Translations under genes and position numbers: made by a program
Shown: positions 41,966 through 51,800 of the stretch, piece after piece
Layout of the letters: each line of letters starts with the position of its first letter
Position numbering within the stretch: position 1 is the stretch's first letter
Assembly (NCBI GenBank): GCA_905216145.1
Contig: CAJMST010000011.1
Span: forward strand, 1-62,464
DNA length: 62,464 nt
Reading direction: 5' to 3'
From: an uncultured bacterium
Lineage (GTDB): Bacteria; Actinomycetota; Coriobacteriia; Coriobacteriales; Coriobacteriaceae
The notes under the pieces: model-generated
Database searches by the model: none
Told to the model about the DNA's origin: nothing
What the model saw: only the letters and a program-made list of their open reading frames with translations

Positions 41966-43633
41966 TTAGAACAGACCGGTGATGTTGCCGTTGTTGTCGA
42001 CGTCGATGTTCTCGGCCGCGGGAACCTTGGGCAAGCCAGGCATGGTCAGAACGCTGCCGGTCAGCGCGACCACAAAGTGGGCACCGGCGGAAACCTTGAG
42101 CTCGCGCACGGTGATGCGGAAACCCTCGGGAGCGCCCAGCGCCTTGGCGTTGTCGCTAAAGCTGTACTGCGTCTTGGCCACGCACACCGGCAGGTTGCCA
42201 AAGCCGTTCTCGCGCAGCTCGGCGAGCTGGCGCTTGGCAGCCGGCGTAAAGTCGACGCCATCGGCGCGGTAGACCTTGGTGGCAACGGCCTCGAGGGCGT
42301 CGGCCACATCGGCACCGTCCTCATAGGCAAACTTGAGCTCGCTCGGCTGCTCGATCAGGCGCATGACCTCATCGGCCAGGTCGAGCGCGCCCTCGCCGCC
42401 CTTAGCCCAAACCTCGGACAGCTTAACGTTGACACCGAGCTTCTGGCACTCGGACTCGATGAGCTCGAGTTCGGCCTCGGTGTCCGTCGGGAAGCGGTTG
42501 ATGGCGACCACGCAGGGCAGACCGTAGACATTCTGAATGTTGTCGACGTGGCGCAGCAGGTTGGGCATGCCGGCCTTAAGGGCCTCGAGGTTTTCCTCGT
42601 TGAGGTCGGCCTTGGCGACACCGCCGTTGTACTTAAGCGCGCGGGCGGTGGCGACGACCACGACAGCGCTGGGGCGAACGCCCGTCATGCGGCACTTGAT
42701 GTCGAGGAACTTCTCGGCACCCAGGTCGGCGCCGAAACCGGCCTCGGTAATCGCGACGTCGCCAAAGCGCATGGCCATGCGGGTGGCCATGATGGAGTTG
42801 CAGCCGTGGGCAATATTGGCGAAGGGACCGCCGTGGACAAACGCAGGCGTGCCCTCGAGTGTCTGAACCAGGTTGGGTTTGAGCGCGTCCTTGAGCAGGG
42901 CCGCCATGGCACCCTGGGCCTTAAGGTCACGGGCGCGGACGGGCTCGCCGGCATAGCTGTAGCCGACAACAATCTCGCCTAGGCGCTCCTTGAGGTCATT
43001 GATGCTCGTGGACAGACACAGGATTGCCATGACCTCGGAGGCGACAGTGATGTCGAAGCCATCCTCGCGCGGCACACCCTGGGCCTTGCCGCCAATGCCG
43101 TCGATAACATGGCGCAGCTGACGATCGTTCATGTCGACAACGCGCTTCCAGGTGATTCGCTTAACGTCGATGCCGAGCTGGTTGCCCTGCTGAATATGGT
43201 TGTCAAGCATGGCTGCCAGCAGGTTGTTGGCGGCACCGATGGCATGGAAGTCGCCGGTAAAGTGCAGGTTGATGTCCTCCATGGGGATGACCTGCGCCCA
43301 ACCGCCGCCGGCGGCACCACCCTTCACGCCAAACACGGGGCCGAGCGAAGGCTCGCGCAGGGCCACGGCGCTCTTGACGCCGCGACGACGCAGGCCGTCG
43401 GCCAGGCCGATGGTCGTAGTGGTCTTGCCCTCGCCTGCGGGCGTGGGATTGATAGCGGTCACGAGGACAAGCTTGGCCTGGTGATCAGTTGGCTCGTTGA
43501 GCAGGGAATAGTCGACCTTTGCCTTGTCAAAGCCGTACGGAATCAGATGCTTAACGTCGACGCCGGCGTTCTTGGCCACCTCGGTAATAGGCAGCGGCGT
43601 AACAGAACGTGCGATTTCGATGTCAGTAGGCAT
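41966..43633 (-). CDS. fhs: Formate-tetrahydrofolate ligase
   Basis: Joins formate to tetrahydrofolate with ATP to make 10-formyl-THF. The 555-aa length and the N-terminal TPLPITEVAKNAGVD segment, the P-loop PTPAGEGKTTTTIGLADGL (about residue 62) and EPSLGPVFGVKGGAAGGG are diagnostic. The ATG at 43633 has AAAGGA 6 nt upstream; the longer ORF has no support. Together with fchA and folD at 21-22.6 kb it completes a formate-to-methylene-THF route. It is a single-gene unit with its own terminator. Confidence 0.97.
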   Translation of the reverse strand: MPTDIEIARSVTPLPITEVAKNAGVDVKHLIPYGFDKAKVDYSLLNEPTDHQAKLVLVTAINPTPAGEGKTTTTIGLADGLRRRGVKSAVALREPSLGPVFGVKGGAAGGGWAQVIPMEDINLHFTGDFHAIGAANNLLAAMLDNHIQQGNQLGIDVKRITWKRVVDMNDRQLRHVIDGIGGKAQGVPREDGFDITVASEVMAILCLSTSINDLKERLGEIVVGYSYAGEPVRARDLKAQGAMAALLKDALKPNLVQTLEGTPAFVHGGPFANIAHGCNSIMATRMAMRFGDVAITEAGFGADLGAEKFLDIKCRMTGVRPSAVVVVATARALKYNGGVAKADLNEENLEALKAGMPNLLRHVDNIQNVYGLPCVVAINRFPTDTEAELELIESECQKLGVNVKLSEVWAKGGEGALDLADEVMRLIEQPSELKFAYEDGADVADALEAVATKVYRADGVDFTPAAKRQLAELRENGFGNLPVCVAKTQYSFSDNAKALGAPEGFRITVRELKVSAGAHFVVALTGSVLTMPGLPKVPAAENIDVDNNGNITGLF

Positions 43634-43779
43634 GGGCGGTCCTTTCGTTACCGGATGAGAAAAAGACCAATCCAGCATAGCACGGGCGCGCAATAGTAAA
43701 ACACCCGTAACCGACGAACGGCGATATGTTTACCCGATGCCCAGCGATAGCCTACAGATGCGCTAAAACAAGCCAATTC

Positions 43780-44847
43780 CTACAGGGTCGGTTCAATACC
43801 CAAATGCTCAAAGGTGCGAAGCGTTGCCTGGCGACCCTGCGGTGTGCGAATCATCAAGCCGCACTGCAGCAGATAAGGCTCATAAACATCTTCGAGCGTT
43901 CCCGGGTCCTCGCCCACCGCGCTAGCAAGCGTCGTCAGGCCCACGGCACGACCGGAGAACGTCTTGGCAAGCGTCTCCAAGATTCGAATGTCCATCCAGT
44001 CCAGACCAAGCTCATCGATCTCGAAAAACTCGAGCGCCTGACGGCAGATATCGAGCTCGATAGGACCGTTGCCGCGCACCTGCGCGTAGTCGCGCACGCG
44101 CTTGAGCAGACGGTTGGCAAGACGCGGCGTACCGCGCGAACGCGAGCCGATCTCGAGTGCGCTGGGATGGTCGATCGTCACACCCAGAATGGTCGCCGAG
44201 CGTGTCACAATCTGGGCGAGCTCCTCAACGGTGTAGTAATCCAGGCGATACGAAATGCCAAAACGGTCGCGTAGCGGGCCGGTCAACATGCCCGAGCGAG
44301 TCGTTGCCGCCACCAGCGTGAACTTGGGGATATCCAGGCGAATCGAGCGCGCAGCCGGACCCTTGCCGATCACGATATCGAGGGCAAAGTCCTCCATCGC
44401 AGGGTACAGGACCTCCTCGACCGAGCGGTTGAGGCGTTGGATCTCGTCGATAAACAGCACGTCGCCCGGTTGCAGGTTGGTAAGGATGGCAGCCAGGTCG
44501 CCGGTGCGTGCAATGGCCGGGCCGCTCGTAGTCTTGATCTGAGCGCCCAGCTCGTTGGCGATAACCGTGGCCAGCGTGGTCTTGCCCAGACCCGGAGGGC
44601 CCGAGAAGATCACGTGGTCGAGCGTCTCGCCACGGCTCTGCGCGGCCTCAATCAGCACGCGCAGGCTCTGCTTGATGTGCTCCTGACCGCAGTAGTCGTC
44701 CAGGCGCTGGGGGCGCAAAGTGCGGTCGACATCGAGGTCCTCGGCGGTCAACTCCGAGCCCACCATGCGCTCGCCGTGCGCCATGGATGCCGCCGGCGAG
44801 TTACCGGGCGTCGCCCACAGGTCCTGAGAGTCATCGGCTTCCCACAT
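43780..44847 (-). CDS. ruvB: Holliday junction DNA helicase RuvB
   Basis: The AAA+ motor that branch-migrates Holliday junctions with RuvA. The 355-aa protein has the Walker A GPPGLGKTTLA (about residue 82), Walker B LFIDEIQRL (about 128), AATTRSG sensor motif, the arginine finger region GPLRDRFGI and the C-terminal winged-helix domain with LASAVGEDPGTLEDVYEPYL. The start ATG at 44847 overlaps the ruvA stop (TGATG); a GTG one codon earlier is also possible. It is the last gene of ruvCAB. Confidence 0.97.
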   Translation of the reverse strand: MWEADDSQDLWATPGNSPAASMAHGERMVGSELTAEDLDVDRTLRPQRLDDYCGQEHIKQSLRVLIEAAQSRGETLDHVIFSGPPGLGKTTLATVIANELGAQIKTTSGPAIARTGDLAAILTNLQPGDVLFIDEIQRLNRSVEEVLYPAMEDFALDIVIGKGPAARSIRLDIPKFTLVAATTRSGMLTGPLRDRFGISYRLDYYTVEELAQIVTRSATILGVTIDHPSALEIGSRSRGTPRLANRLLKRVRDYAQVRGNGPIELDICRQALEFFEIDELGLDWMDIRILETLAKTFSGRAVGLTTLASAVGEDPGTLEDVYEPYLLQCGLMIRTPQGRQATLRTFEHLGIEPTL

Positions 44848-45467
44848 CACGCATCCATTCCGAGTCGCTTAAGCGCCGCGCCGAGCAGATCCTCGACACG
44901 CATATCCTGCCCATCATACCCGCTCAGGGCGACATCGGTCTCCTGCGGGCTAAAGCCCATGGAAAGGAGCGCCGCGCGAGCATCGTCGATGGCCGAGGGA
45001 GCGGCAGCGGGCACGGGCATCGCAACCTGCCCGGGAATCACGTCGACCGGCACAAAGCCCTTGTCCTTGGCAAAGGTGCTCTTGAGTTCCAGGATCAGAC
45101 GCTGCGCTGTCTTTTTGCCCACACCGGGCACCTTGGCCATGCCTTTGTCGTCCTCGGCCATTACCAGGGAATACAGCTGACCCACGGTATAGGTGGAGAG
45201 CACGGCAAGCGCCAGGCGCGGACCAACGCCCGACACGGACACGAGCCGATCGAACATCGTGCGCTCGTCCTTGGAGGCAAAACCAAAGAGCGTCATGGCA
45301 TCCTCGCGCACCTGCATGCGGGTATAGAGGCGAACCTCGCCGCCGGGCGTCGGCAAAGTGGCGGCGGTGCTGCCCGAGATGCCGAGCTCAAAGCCCACGC
45401 CCGACACATCGACGACGGCCGAGCTCATCGTGGCCTCGACAAGCGTTCCATGGAGCTGGGAGATCAT
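44847..45467 (-). CDS. ruvA: Holliday junction DNA-binding protein RuvA
   Basis: Binds the four-way junction as a tetramer and loads RuvB. The 206-aa protein has the OB-fold N-terminus (MISQLHGTLVEATMSSAVVD), two helix-hairpin-helix motifs (LVSVSGVGPRLAL and MAKVPGVGKKTAQRL) and a C-terminal RuvB-contact helical domain (DDARAALLSMGFSPQE). Its start overlaps the ruvC stop by one base step (ATGA-type coupling). Confidence 0.97.
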   Translation of the reverse strand: MISQLHGTLVEATMSSAVVDVSGVGFELGISGSTAATLPTPGGEVRLYTRMQVREDAMTLFGFASKDERTMFDRLVSVSGVGPRLALAVLSTYTVGQLYSLVMAEDDKGMAKVPGVGKKTAQRLILELKSTFAKDKGFVPVDVIPGQVAMPVPAAAPSAIDDARAALLSMGFSPQETDVALSGYDGQDMRVEDLLGAALKRLGMDA

Positions 45468-45988
45468 CAGTATCCGGTTCCTCTCTGTTGATAGAACTCG
45501 CCGCCGGTAAGCGCCCGGGTGCGGCTGAGGTTAACGTGGCAGATGGCGCAGGCTAGGGCATCGGCGGCATGGTCGGGATGCGGGTCGTGATCGAGCTGTG
45601 TGAGCGTACGCACCATGTAGGCGACCTGCCGCTTATCTGCGGCACCGGTGCCCACCACAGCCTGCTTGATCTGCATAGGCGTGTACTCGCCAATCTCGAG
45701 CGCGCACTCCGAAAGCGCCACGAGTGCAGCACCGCGGGCATGTGCCGTGGGGATGGCCGAGCGGACATTAGCGCCAAAGTAGATGCTCTCGATAGCAGCG
45801 GTATCGGGTCGATAACGCTCCACGACGCCCTTGAGGTCGCGGGCGATATGCGACAGACGCACCGCGAGCGGACTGCCCGCGCTGGTCTCGATACAACCGT
45901 AGGCACGGCAGCGAACCTCGCCGCGCCGCTCCTCGATAATCCCCCAACCCGTATGGGCCAAACCGGGGTCGATGCCCAAGATAACCAA
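45467..45988 (-). CDS. ruvC: Crossover junction endodeoxyribonuclease RuvC
   Basis: Cuts Holliday junctions symmetrically. The RNase-H-like active site is visible as LGIDPGLAHTGW (Asp7), AIESIYFGAN (Glu near 66) and HPDHAADALA (Asp residues near 142-145). The protein is 173 aa, a normal length. The start is TTG at 45988, supported by GGGGAGG 5 nt upstream. It is the first gene of ruvCAB and has a LexA-type box 57 bp upstream. Confidence 0.96.
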   Translation of the reverse strand: MVILGIDPGLAHTGWGIIEERRGEVRCRAYGCIETSAGSPLAVRLSHIARDLKGVVERYRPDTAAIESIYFGANVRSAIPTAHARGAALVALSECALEIGEYTPMQIKQAVVGTGAADKRQVAYMVRTLTQLDHDPHPDHAADALACAICHVNLSRTRALTGGEFYQQRGTGY

Positions 45989-46044
45989 GCCAACCTCCCC
46001 TCGCCACTAGCACGGCGCGAGACAAGGCCCCGCGCACTATTCAC

Positions 46045-46056
46045 GAACGTCTGTTC
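46045..46056. promoter_or_regulatory. LexA-type SOS box upstream of ruvC
   Basis: CGAACGTCTGTTCT contains the GAAC-N4-GTTC core recognised by Gram-positive and actinobacterial LexA. It stands 57 bp upstream of the ruvC start in an intergenic region, the expected place for SOS control of ruvCAB. Confidence 0.65.
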
Positions 46057-46120
46057 TAGAATAACACAACGGCGACCGTATCTAGCAAGCAAGGTTGAAC
46101 CATAGGTTGAGCATAAGTCA

Positions 46121-46225
46121 GCGAGCGAGTCCCTGCCGTGGCAAGGTGCCGCGAAAGAGGAGCGCCGCGTACTTCTGTACGCAAGCGACGGTTTGAGCGG
46201 CAGATTGCCCGGCAGGGGCTCGCGC
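46121..46225. ncRNA. Candidate structured element (dispersed repeat)
   Basis: GCGAGCGAGTCCCTGCCG (46121-46138) pairs with CGGCAGGGGCTCGCGC (46210-46225) with few mismatches; inside, GCGTAC-TTCT-GTACGC (46167-46182) is a perfect hairpin. A terminator-like hairpin with a T-run follows on the plus strand (46237-46270). The right end matches the left edge of the window. It may be a small RNA or a mobile structured repeat. Confidence 0.4.
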
Positions 46226-46236
46226 AGCGTCGGCTC

Positions 46237-46270
46237 GTTACGCGGTTTGGTAAAACCGCGTAACCTTTTT
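46237..46270 (+). terminator. Hairpin terminator, plus strand
   Basis: GTTACGCGGTTT pairs with AAACCGCGTAAC around GGTA, followed by CTTTTT. The same stem with one changed base pair occurs at 72-98. Confidence 0.75.
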
Positions 46271-48254
46271 AGTTCTGCGAGAAGAACGGGAACTGCCTCG
46301 GATCAACCGGCGGATGCGGCATCGGCGTGCCCTGGGGCCCACCCTGCGGGCCACCCTGGCCGCCCATCATCTTATCGATGGCGTCCTGGACCTCGCCCTC
46401 AAACTTCTTCATGCCCTCGTGCAGGCGGCGCTGGCCGTCCTCGGAGCGCAGCTCCTCCATCTGCTCGGGCGAAATACCCAATAGATCACCCAGTATGCCC
46501 ATCATCTCGCCACGCATGCGCTCGCTTGTATCCTCGTCGGCAAAACGACGCACCTCAGCGCGTGCCAGCGAATCGACCGTCATGCGTTCCTTGCCGCTCA
46601 GCCCCAGGTCGGACCATGCAAGCATGTACGGCCAGGCGCGCTCGGCAAACGAACGGGCCGAGACGATTGGCGCCGTCGGCAGCTGGCGGCGAGCCGCCTC
46701 TCCCTGGCGCACGAGCATCAGCAGCAACGAACATGCCTCGGGCTTGCCGGTGGCCATCGGAATGTCGTCGAAGGGACGGTTGCGGTCCACGTGCGACTCG
46801 AGCGTGCCATCGACCTCGCCCGGCTCGAGCCCGCCGAGCAGCTGCGCCGCGCGGTCGAGCATGTCGACCGGACCGTCAAGCGTCGAGAGCGCTTGCGCCA
46901 GCACGCGCTCCATGCAATCCTCCACCGCGTTGAGCGTCACGAGCTCCTGCGGCACCACGGCAGACGTACGGTTGCGTACGCGCGCCACAAACTCGAGCGT
47001 CGACAGGTATACGTCGCCAAAGGGCGCATAATCGCCCTGGTAGCCACCGCAAAGCGCGGGCGCCGCCAGCGCGTACTCAGTTTTGGACAGCGGGCTCAAC
47101 GCCATCGCACCCAGCTCGAGCGCCGAATCCTCCAGCATGAGGCCCAGCGTACGAGAGCGCAGGCGCTCGGCGTCGCCCGCCGACACATCGCGGTCGAGCA
47201 CACGCGCGGCATCCGGCGCATCGCGCTCAACCGTGCGAATATGCAGGCGCTCGGCAATGGCGCGAACGGCGGCACAGCGAGCAGCCTCGGCCTCCTCCTG
47301 CGCCGGCGTAAAGATGCGGTTGCGTCCCAGTACCAGGCCGATCACGTTTCGCGGACCCAGGGCGTCGACGGCAAGCGCCGCCAGCAGGGACGACGGCAAA
47401 TCGCCCTCGAGCGCCACCACGGCGCGCGACGTACCATGGGCGCGGGCGTTATCGCGAACGGCGAGCACCAGCGCCTGCCACAGCCATTCCTCGGAGCGAA
47501 ACTCGGGCAGCTCGTGGTCCTCCAAGGCATCGAGCATCACGCCGCGCTGGATCTCCTGAACCAGTAGGCTCTCCTCAAAACACGGCGCCTGGGCCACCAC
47601 GCGGCCGCAGTCGTCGAGCACAAACGAGCCGCCGGTATACACCGACTCGTCGTACGCACCGACCGGCGCCATGCAGGCAAACCACACGCTGCGCTTGGAT
47701 GCGATCTTGCGGTAGGCTCCGCTGCGCACGGCGGCAATCGCAGCGGTCTCGCGGTCGGTCATATCGAATGCGTTGAACTGGAAATAGGCAATGAGGTCGA
47801 CGCCGGTCGGCAGCATCTCGAGCTCGCGGTCCAAGTCGAAGATCACCGCGATGCGCACGCCGTCCACATCGAACACCGGCGGCGCCCAACGCGCGTCGTT
47901 GTTCTCGCCACGCTGCAGGGCAATGCTCGCACGCGCGGGTACCACACGACCGTCTTTGAGCATCATATAGTCGAGCAGGGGCTGGCCCTCAAACGAAACC
48001 GCTGCGGGCACGATGCAGATCATATCGAGCTCTTGGATACGCTCGGCGACGCCGGTCAAGCCGGCAAGCATGTCGTGCTCAAAATCGGCAGCGCCCACCA
48101 GGCCGCCGGGCAGGGCACCCATAAAGAGCGGAGCCGGCACGCACAGCACGCGCGCACCGCGCTCGTGGGCCAGACGCGCCTGGTCCTCGATGCGACCGCA
48201 GATACCCTCAATATCACCCAGGCGTATATCGATCTGTGCAAGTGCGAGCTTCAT
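46269..48254 (-). CDS. NAD-synthetase-like protein with degenerate active sites
   Basis: A 661-aa protein with the architecture of glutamine-dependent NAD+ synthetase: an N-terminal nitrilase-like domain (about 1-230) and a C-terminal ATP-pyrophosphatase domain (about 260-560), then a Gly/Gln/Pro-rich tail. The NAD synthetase block LSKTEYAL with GGYQGDYAPFGDVYLSTLEFVA is recognisable. The catalytic residues are not: the nitrilase Glu is Ala41 (VPAPLF), the Lys region reads VPARAS, the Cys is Phe139 (VIFDLD), and the SGGxDSS loop is EGDLPSS (283-289). It is therefore probably a pseudoenzyme or has a changed function. A true NadE would be needed elsewhere. It is a single-gene unit. Confidence 0.75.
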   Translation of the reverse strand: MKLALAQIDIRLGDIEGICGRIEDQARLAHERGARVLCVPAPLFMGALPGGLVGAADFEHDMLAGLTGVAERIQELDMICIVPAAVSFEGQPLLDYMMLKDGRVVPARASIALQRGENNDARWAPPVFDVDGVRIAVIFDLDRELEMLPTGVDLIAYFQFNAFDMTDRETAAIAAVRSGAYRKIASKRSVWFACMAPVGAYDESVYTGGSFVLDDCGRVVAQAPCFEESLLVQEIQRGVMLDALEDHELPEFRSEEWLWQALVLAVRDNARAHGTSRAVVALEGDLPSSLLAALAVDALGPRNVIGLVLGRNRIFTPAQEEAEAARCAAVRAIAERLHIRTVERDAPDAARVLDRDVSAGDAERLRSRTLGLMLEDSALELGAMALSPLSKTEYALAAPALCGGYQGDYAPFGDVYLSTLEFVARVRNRTSAVVPQELVTLNAVEDCMERVLAQALSTLDGPVDMLDRAAQLLGGLEPGEVDGTLESHVDRNRPFDDIPMATGKPEACSLLLMLVRQGEAARRQLPTAPIVSARSFAERAWPYMLAWSDLGLSGKERMTVDSLARAEVRRFADEDTSERMRGEMMGILGDLLGISPEQMEELRSEDGQRRLHEGMKKFEGEVQDAIDKMMGGQGGPQGGPQGTPMPHPPVDPRQFPFFSQN

Positions 48255-48293
48255 GGCTCAGCCCTTTCCGTCGTAAACCGTCGCTATCGCAGT

Positions 48294-48326
48294 AAAAGCG
48301 CCGGCCGCAAGATGCAGTCGGCGCTT
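48294..48326 (-). terminator. Terminator of the superoxide reductase gene
   Basis: On the minus strand AAGCGCCG pairs with CGGCGCTT around a 15-nt loop, followed by TTTT. It lies 45 nt after the stop codon. Confidence 0.8.
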
Positions 48327-48371
48327 GCATGTGCATATGCTAGCTATGATACCCCGAGCGGGGGCGCGCTC

Positions 48372-48734
48372 CTAGAACGTCGCGGACCACAGCCCGTGCA
48401 GGTTGCAATAGGCATAGACGGTACCGGTCTTGGAGCCGCCGGCAAAAAACGTCGAGGGCTTCATGCCGGGCTGGAGGTAATGGACCTCCAAACGGCCCTC
48501 GGCCTCAAGGGCAATCCACTCGATATAGTGCTCGGGCAGGCTGGGGTGCTCGACCGAGCCAACGCGTCCGCGAATCACGTGACCGTCGCGCTCGGTCTCG
48601 ACAACAGGAACGTGCTTCTCGTGCGCCGCGTCCTCGGTGTTCGTGGTCAGCTCCGTGCAGCCGGCAGGGGTTGCAACGTCGTTGCTAAGAGCGGCGATGA
48701 GCTTACCGTCGGGGTCCTTAAAGAATTTCGCCAT
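48372..48734 (-). CDS. Superoxide reductase (desulfoferrodoxin family)
   Basis: Reduces superoxide to hydrogen peroxide in anaerobes without making oxygen. The 120-aa protein carries the Fe(His4Cys) site: HEKHVP (about residues 38-43), VEHPSLPEHYIEWI (about 61-74) and YCNLHGLW (about 109-116). The N-terminal region has only one cysteine, so the second, desulforedoxin-type iron centre of two-iron enzymes is absent. The ATG at 48734 follows AAAGGAGAACATC. A single-gene unit. Confidence 0.92.
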   Translation of the reverse strand: MAKFFKDPDGKLIAALSNDVATPAGCTELTTNTEDAAHEKHVPVVETERDGHVIRGRVGSVEHPSLPEHYIEWIALEAEGRLEVHYLQPGMKPSTFFAGGSKTGTVYAYCNLHGLWSATF

Positions 48735-48884
48735 GATGTTCTCCTTTGCTGATGTGCCGATGTTCTTGATGGTTCTTATGCCCAAAGGCAGACGAACCAT
48801 CCACGGCATTGCAAATGAACACATAACGAGCGGGGACGATGGGACAGCGCGGCCTATCCGCCCTGGCGGCCCCACCTGAGCGGG

Positions 48885-51800
48885 TTAGCGCCCGTCGCCG
48901 CCGAGCAGCGCCAGAACATCCTCGCGGGTAAACAGCGCCGAGGAGATGCCGTCGCCGCCGAGCACACTGTTGACCAGGTCGCGTTTGGACTCCTGCATCT
49001 GCATGATGCGCTCCTCAATCGTGTCCTTGGCGATGAGCTTGTACACGGTCACGGTATGTTGCTGGCCAATACGGTGCGCTCGGTCGGTCGCCTGGTCCTG
49101 TGCGGCCACGTTCCACCACGGATCGTAGTGAATGACCACGTCGGCCGCCGTCAGGTTGAGGCCCACGCCGCCCGCCTTGAGCGAGATCAGAAACACCGGC
49201 ACCTCGCCCGCCTGGAACTGCGCGACCATCTTGGCGCGGCTCTCCTTGGACGAAGCGCCCGTGAGTTTAAGAAAGCCGATGTCCTCCTTGGCCAGGCGCT
49301 TGCCAATGATATCGAGCATGCCCGTGAACTGGCTGAACAGCAGAATGCGGTGCCCGCCGTCGAGCGCACCGTGCACGAGCTCCATGCAAGCGTCGAGCTT
49401 GGCACTCCCCGCCTTGTAGTCCTCGTAGTGTAGATGCGGGTCGCAGCAGATCTGGCGCAGCTTGGTGAGCTCGGCGAGTACCTTGAGCTTGTCTTTCTTA
49501 AACTCGGATGCCTCGCGGTGCTGCACCTGCTGGGCGATGCGGTCCTGGTTTGCCAGGTACAGCTTACGCTGCTCGCCGGTAAGCTGCGCCATCACCGTGT
49601 CCTCGATCTTCTCGGGCAGATCGGCCACCACGTCTTCCTTGACACGGCGCAGCACAAACGGCGACACGAGCGCCTGCAGGCGAGCGGCGCTATCGCCCTC
49701 GGCGTGCTCGACCGGGCTTTCGAAGCGCTTGGCAAACGACTCGCGCGTCCCCAAAAGGCCCGGCATCAAAAAGTCGAAGATGCTCCAGAGCTCGGACAGG
49801 CGGTTTTCGATGGGCGTGCCCGTCAGGGCAAAGCGCACACCGGCCGGCAGGCGCTTGGCGGCGCGCGCTACCTGCGTGAGCGGGTTTTTAATGTACTGGG
49901 CCTCGTCGAGCACCACGCGGCCAAAGTCCTGCTCGGCATACTCGTCGATATCGCGGCGCATGAGGTCATACGACGTCACGACCACGTTATGCTCGGCCAC
50001 GCCGGCGATCTGCACGCGGCGCTGCGCCTTGGCGCCCACAATGGCGCACACGTCGAGCGAAGGCGCAAAGCGCTCCAGCTCGGCAGTCCAGTTATACACG
50101 AGCGACGCAGGGCACACCACGAGCGTGGGCTTAGTGTCCCCCGCTTCCACGCGCGCCAGGATATGCGCGATCATCTGCAGCGTTTTGCCCAGGCCCATAT
50201 CGTCGGCCAAAATACCGCCGAGGCCCAGATGCTCGAGCGAGCCGAGCCACTGGTAGCCATCGACCTGGTAGCCACGTAGCGTGGCCTTGAGAGATGCCGG
50301 CACCGTAAAGTCCATCTTGCCGAGCGTGTCCAGGCGCTCGACGGTGCGGCGGAACGCGGCGTCGCGATCGGCCTCGAGCGCGGGAGTGCGCGCGAGCATG
50401 CTGTCGACGAACAGGGTACTCGACGCGGGAAGCGACACGCCGTCGAGCAGGTCGACAGCATCGACCCCCAGGTCCTCGGCAAGACCAAACGCGGCTCGGG
50501 CGCCCTCGTCCAGGCGAACGATGTCGCCGGACGTAAGGCGCGCGAATGTCTGGTGACGCTTGTAGGAGTCGAGGTAGGTGGCAAGGTCTGCCGCCGAAAG
50601 GCCGCTCGCGCCCAGTTCGACGTCGAGCAGGTTACTCTTGACGGTTGCACGCACCGAAAGCTTGGGCGCAGGGCGGACCGAGATCTGGCGTAGGCGGTCG
50701 CTGAGCATGACCTCGCCCAGCTCGGACAGAGCAGACAGGCCCTCGGTGAGCAGGCAGAACAGGCTCTCGTCGTCGCGCTCCTCAAACGCCAGGCCGCCCT
50801 CGTAAAAGTCGAAATACAGGGCCGCCGTGTCCATAACGCGAAACTCTGCCACCTCGTCGCGCGGCGGCACGCCCGGACGCCGCTCTTCGAAGGGGCTGCC
50901 CGGAGCGCCCAAGCTAAAGAGGTCTGCCGACCAATCACCATAGGCAACCGTAATCTTGCAGGTCACAAGCCCATCGTCGACACCGATTGCCATGGCAAAG
51001 CTCGGCTCGGGCGCCACGGTGTCGAGCACGGCGGGAGCGGTGAGGTCGGTGCATTCGCGCAGCACGGGCAGCGCCATGCGGCAGAATTCGCCCACCTGCT
51101 CGGCGGCGATATGGACCGGCGTGCGACAGGGCAGCAGACGCGACAGAAACGGTGCGGCATGCTGGGCAAACGCCGCATCGGCGCGGCGCGCGCGGTGCGT
51201 GTCGACCAGATAGGCAACGTCGCCCGAGACAAAGCAGTACATATCGGCGGGCAGACGCAGGTCGTAGCTGCCACCGGCCGCCGGCGCGATCTTGGCGGCG
51301 AGGAGCGGTGGTTGTTTTGCCGAGGCCTCGTCCTCCCCCACCGGCGACAACTCAACCGCTACCTCGTAGGAACGATGCGTCGTCGTTCCCCGCGACCAGG
51401 CGGGCTCAAAGGAAATGGTCCGGCCACGCAGCAAGTCCAGCATGTATACGACGTCATGCTCGGACAGCGGCAGCTGGCGCTCGGCGACAAAGCCGCTGCG
51501 TGCAAAATCGTACGACGCCGAACGCGAACTCGTGATGTCGCTCAGATACACAACCGTTGCCACAACAAGGTCGAGCAGGCGCACCGAAACCTCGTCGAAG
51601 GCCTCGGGCGCATGGAGAAATGTGAGCTTCTTGCCGTACGAGAACGTACCGCCGCGCACGTAGGCGGCGGCCATGCCGTCGATGTCCTTGACCACGTAGG
51701 ACACCGAGCCGCAGCGGATGCGAAGCTCGAGCGCCCAGCTAAAGCGGTCGGCGAACAGCGGATTGTAGTACGGCACCAGCGAGGGCTCCAACACCGCCTT

